NCBI GenBank assembly: GCA_015232865.1
Contig: JADFYU010000008.1
Span: 29,748 to 93,747, forward strand
Reading direction: 5' to 3'
Source of the DNA: Magnetococcales bacterium
Lineage (GTDB): Bacteria; Pseudomonadota; Magnetococcia; Magnetococcales; UBA8363
DNA: 64,000 nt
The notes under the pieces were generated by a model that was given only the letters and a program-made list of their open reading frames with translations, was not told where the DNA came from and made no database searches. The number at the start of each line of letters is the position of its first letter. Positions within the stretch are counted from its first letter, which is position 1. A program made the translations under genes and the position numbers. Positions 62,123 through 64,000 of this stretch are shown one piece after another.

Positions 62123-63691
62123 ATGCAGAATTTTCACCTCGACAATCGATTTATCCAAGCGTTGCCCGGAGAGTCAACCCTTTCGAGTACACCGCGCCAG
62201 GTCATTGGTGCTTTCTGGTCGGCCGTCACGCCAAAACCGGCCTCGGCTCCCAAACTGATCGCCCATGCCGCACCGGTGGCCGAGCTGCTGGATCTTACTC
62301 CGGATGATCTATCCAGCGAAGCGTTTCTCGCCCTCTTCTCTGGCAACCGCCTCCAACCGGGCATGACCCCCTATGCGACCTGTTACGGCGGTCATCAGTT
62401 CGGCCATTGGGCTGGGCAACTGGGGGATGGACGAGCCATCATGCTGGCAGAAGTGATCAACCGGGCCGGCCAACGCTGGGAGTTACAGCTCAAAGGAGCC
62501 GGCCCGACTCCCTACTCCCGCCGAGCCGACGGCCTGGCCGTGTTGCGCTCTTCCATCCGAGAGTTCCTCTGTAGTGAAGCCATGCACCATCTGGGTATTC
62601 CGACCACCCGCGCCTTAAGCCTCATCACCACCGGTGACGGGGTGCTGCGCGACATGTTTTACGACGGCAACCCGGCCATCGAGCCTGGTGCGGTGATTTG
62701 CCGGGTCTCTCCCTCGTTTATCCGCTTTGGCCATTTTGAACTCTTTACCAAGCGCAACCAGCCTGAAATGACCCGACAACTGGTCGATTTTACCCTCTCC
62801 CGCGATTTTCCGGAAATCGCTCCCGAGGAACCCCTGGAAAATCGGCGCAGTCTGTGGTTCCAGTCCGTCTGTCAACGGACGGCACATCTGATGGTTGAAT
62901 GGATGCGGGTGGGGTTTGTTCATGGCGTCATGAATACCGACAATCTCTCCATCCTCGGCCTGACCATCGATTATGGTCCCTATGGCTGGATCGATCATTT
63001 TGACAGCAACTGGACCCCCAACACCACCGATCTGCCGGGACGACGATACTGTTTTGGTCAACAACCCCCCATTGCCCGATGGAACCTGGAACGGCTGGCG
63101 GATGCACTGTTGCCGGTGATTCCCGAAGCCGATCTTCAGGCCGGATTGAGCCACTTTGATACGGTCTATCTGGCAAAATTCAAAACCATGCTGGCCGGAA
63201 AATTCGGCTTTGAGCAGTTTATGCCCGGTGATGAATCGTTGATTGAAGAGGGATTTGCTCTTCTGGAAGCGGCGGAGGTGGACATGACCGATTTCTTTCG
63301 CCGATTGGCCGATATTTCCATTCAGAATCCAGAGCTGGAGACCCTCAAGCCCGCCTTCTACCGACTTGAGCTGTTCGACCGTTACCGAACTCCCTTCAAC
63401 CAATGGCTCAACACCCTCCAACAGCGTGTCTCCCGAGAAAACAGCGACCTTTTCAACCAAGGACGCCGGGAACGGATGAACGCCATAAATCCCCGTTTCA
63501 TTCTTCGAAACTATCTGTCCCAGCAAATCATCGATGCCTGCGAGCAGGGCAATCATCAGCCCTTACAAACGGTTCTTTCTGTTTTGCAAACCCCCTACGA
63601 GTTTAAATCGGAACAGAAAAATTGGTATGCCATCCGACCCGACTGGGCCAGGAATAAGGCCGGTTGCTCCATGTTATCCTGTAGCTCCTGA
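62123..63691 (+). CDS. selO: protein adenylyltransferase SelO (YdiU/UPF0061)
   Basis: A 522-residue pseudokinase-fold enzyme that transfers AMP from ATP to Ser, Thr or Tyr of proteins, linked to oxidative stress. Family marks: GGHQFGHWAGQLGDGRAIML, ELQLKGAGPTPYSRRADGLA, RSSIREFLCSEAMHHLGIPT, GVMNTDNLSILGLTIDYGP and the stretch GWIDHFDSNW. The end CSMLSCSS has the conserved C-terminal Cys (Sec in animals). The ATG at 62123 gives the usual N-terminus MQNFHLDNRF; the ATG at 62108 adds five residues. No codon UGA is used in the frame. It stands alone after a repeat arm. Confidence 0.94.
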   Translation: MQNFHLDNRFIQALPGESTLSSTPRQVIGAFWSAVTPKPASAPKLIAHAAPVAELLDLTPDDLSSEAFLALFSGNRLQPGMTPYATCYGGHQFGHWAGQLGDGRAIMLAEVINRAGQRWELQLKGAGPTPYSRRADGLAVLRSSIREFLCSEAMHHLGIPTTRALSLITTGDGVLRDMFYDGNPAIEPGAVICRVSPSFIRFGHFELFTKRNQPEMTRQLVDFTLSRDFPEIAPEEPLENRRSLWFQSVCQRTAHLMVEWMRVGFVHGVMNTDNLSILGLTIDYGPYGWIDHFDSNWTPNTTDLPGRRYCFGQQPPIARWNLERLADALLPVIPEADLQAGLSHFDTVYLAKFKTMLAGKFGFEQFMPGDESLIEEGFALLEAAEVDMTDFFRRLADISIQNPELETLKPAFYRLELFDRYRTPFNQWLNTLQQRVSRENSDLFNQGRRERMNAINPRFILRNYLSQQIIDACEQGNHQPLQTVLSVLQTPYEFKSEQKNWYAIRPDWARNKAGCSMLSCSS

Positions 63692-64000
63692 AATCCAGGC
63701 TATCTCCAATCATCCTTCTATGAAGAGAGCCTTTGTCAACCCTCCACTTTTTTTAATCCGTCAAACAACGTAAACTGCTCCCTATCCTGACCGGAGGATA
63801 GGGCTATGCGGGGACGCAACTCGAGCGCCGGATCAGGGGCCGAAGCAGAAAGGGGTGGATAACCCTGCCCCTTTCTGACTACGATCTCGAAACATCCTTT
63901 TGCCTCCTCCAGAAAATCGCTCCTTGAACCACAAACTTATCTTGCTATCTGGCTGGTAACGAAGCCAGCACCAGGCTATTTCAACAGCCAAGCTTCGTAT
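63692..64000. other. terminal intergenic region with two strong hairpins and a possible leader peptide
   Basis: 309 bases to the window edge, no full gene. Hairpin one: CCCTATCCT / AGGATAGGG (63780-63803), loop GACCGG. Hairpin two: CAGAAAGGGG / CCCCTTTCTG (63846-63877). Between them GGGGACGCAACTCGAGCGCC is GC-rich. On the minus strand a 20-codon frame (63895 down to 63833) has a GGAGG ribosome site and encodes MFRDRSQKGAGLSTPFCFGP; hairpin two falls within it. A structured RNA, riboswitch-like leader or attenuator for a gene is possible; a minus gene would be out in the space behind, and none is seen there up to selO. Nothing more is supported. Confidence 0.45.

Noticed and set aside
1..64000. 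CRISPR array, prophage, plasmid origin or toxin-antitoxin module
   Set aside because: No regularly spaced repeats, no phage structural genes, no replication protein and no recognisable toxin-antitoxin pair were found on either strand.

Overview
The window looks like the chromosome of a motile, respiring Gram-negative proteobacterium of roughly balanced base composition. The outer-membrane lipid system (Mla), a TonB-dependent receptor, c-type cytochromes, several large hybrid sensor kinases, diguanylate cyclases and CZB-domain sensors fit a magnetococcus-like or other deep-branching alphaproteobacterium-related lineage. That placement is an impression from gene style and from a GGGGC-TTT-GCCCC intergenic motif, not a proof. 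No plasmid, phage or CRISPR module is seen; the only mobile DNA is a decayed insertion-sequence scar at 39.5-39.9 kb and a short palindromic repeat family scattered between genes.

Layout. 0-3.2 kb: end of a probable hybrid kinase, an overlapping REC-GGDEF cyclase, and a chemoreceptor with two periplasmic CZB domains. 3.2-13 kb: a one-module NRPS (C-A-T-TE), a VTT-type membrane protein, a B12-binding radical SAM enzyme, a cyclic-nucleotide-binding patatin and an O-methyltransferase, possibly a small natural-product locus. 13-21 kb: hspQ, a CopD-like protein, htpG, a membrane protein, zapE and a TPR/GT41 O-GlcNAc-transferase-like protein. 21-25 kb: zinc uptake, znuA facing zur-znuC-znuB. 25-30 kb: a TolC-like lipoprotein ending in a SPOR domain, a 43-residue gene, and a haem-motif HAMP-PAS-GGDEF sensor. 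30-35 kb: phospholipid-transport genes mlaE-F-D-C facing mlaA; MlaF carries an N-terminal MshEN-like domain and no mlaB is present. 35-39 kb: TPR protein, Nudix hydrolase, small exported coiled-coil protein, NnrS and a 78-residue orphan. 39.2-46 kb: tRNA-Pro(GGG), IS scar, a DsbD_2/TauE-like membrane protein with a PspF-like activator, then a copper-receptor operon with its own TonB-ExbB-ExbD. 46-50 kb: methyltransferase, SGNH-like protein and MBOAT acyltransferase (cell-surface acylation). 50-57.6 kb: SBP-PAS-PAS hybrid kinase, NapC-type tetrahaem cytochrome, cytochrome c-prime-like protein, tandem CZB protein, PAS-sigma54 activator. 57.7-63.7 kb: a large hybrid kinase with HPt, overlapping REC-GGDEF, and selO. 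The last 300 bases hold hairpins and perhaps a leader peptide.

How it works together. Three diguanylate cyclases, three two-component outputs and two sigma54 activators suggest heavy c-di-GMP and redox/metal control. Zinc (znu/zur, CZB), copper (OprC-like receptor, TauE-like protein) and haem (NapC, c-prime, haem-motif cyclase) handling dominate the identifiable physiology. The most original candidates are the MshEN-MlaF fusion, the TolC-SPOR lipoprotein, the tandem-CZB pair, and a palindromic repeat family with CCTAGATCCGGCAGTTG termini, one copy of which supplies both stop codons of a convergent gene pair.
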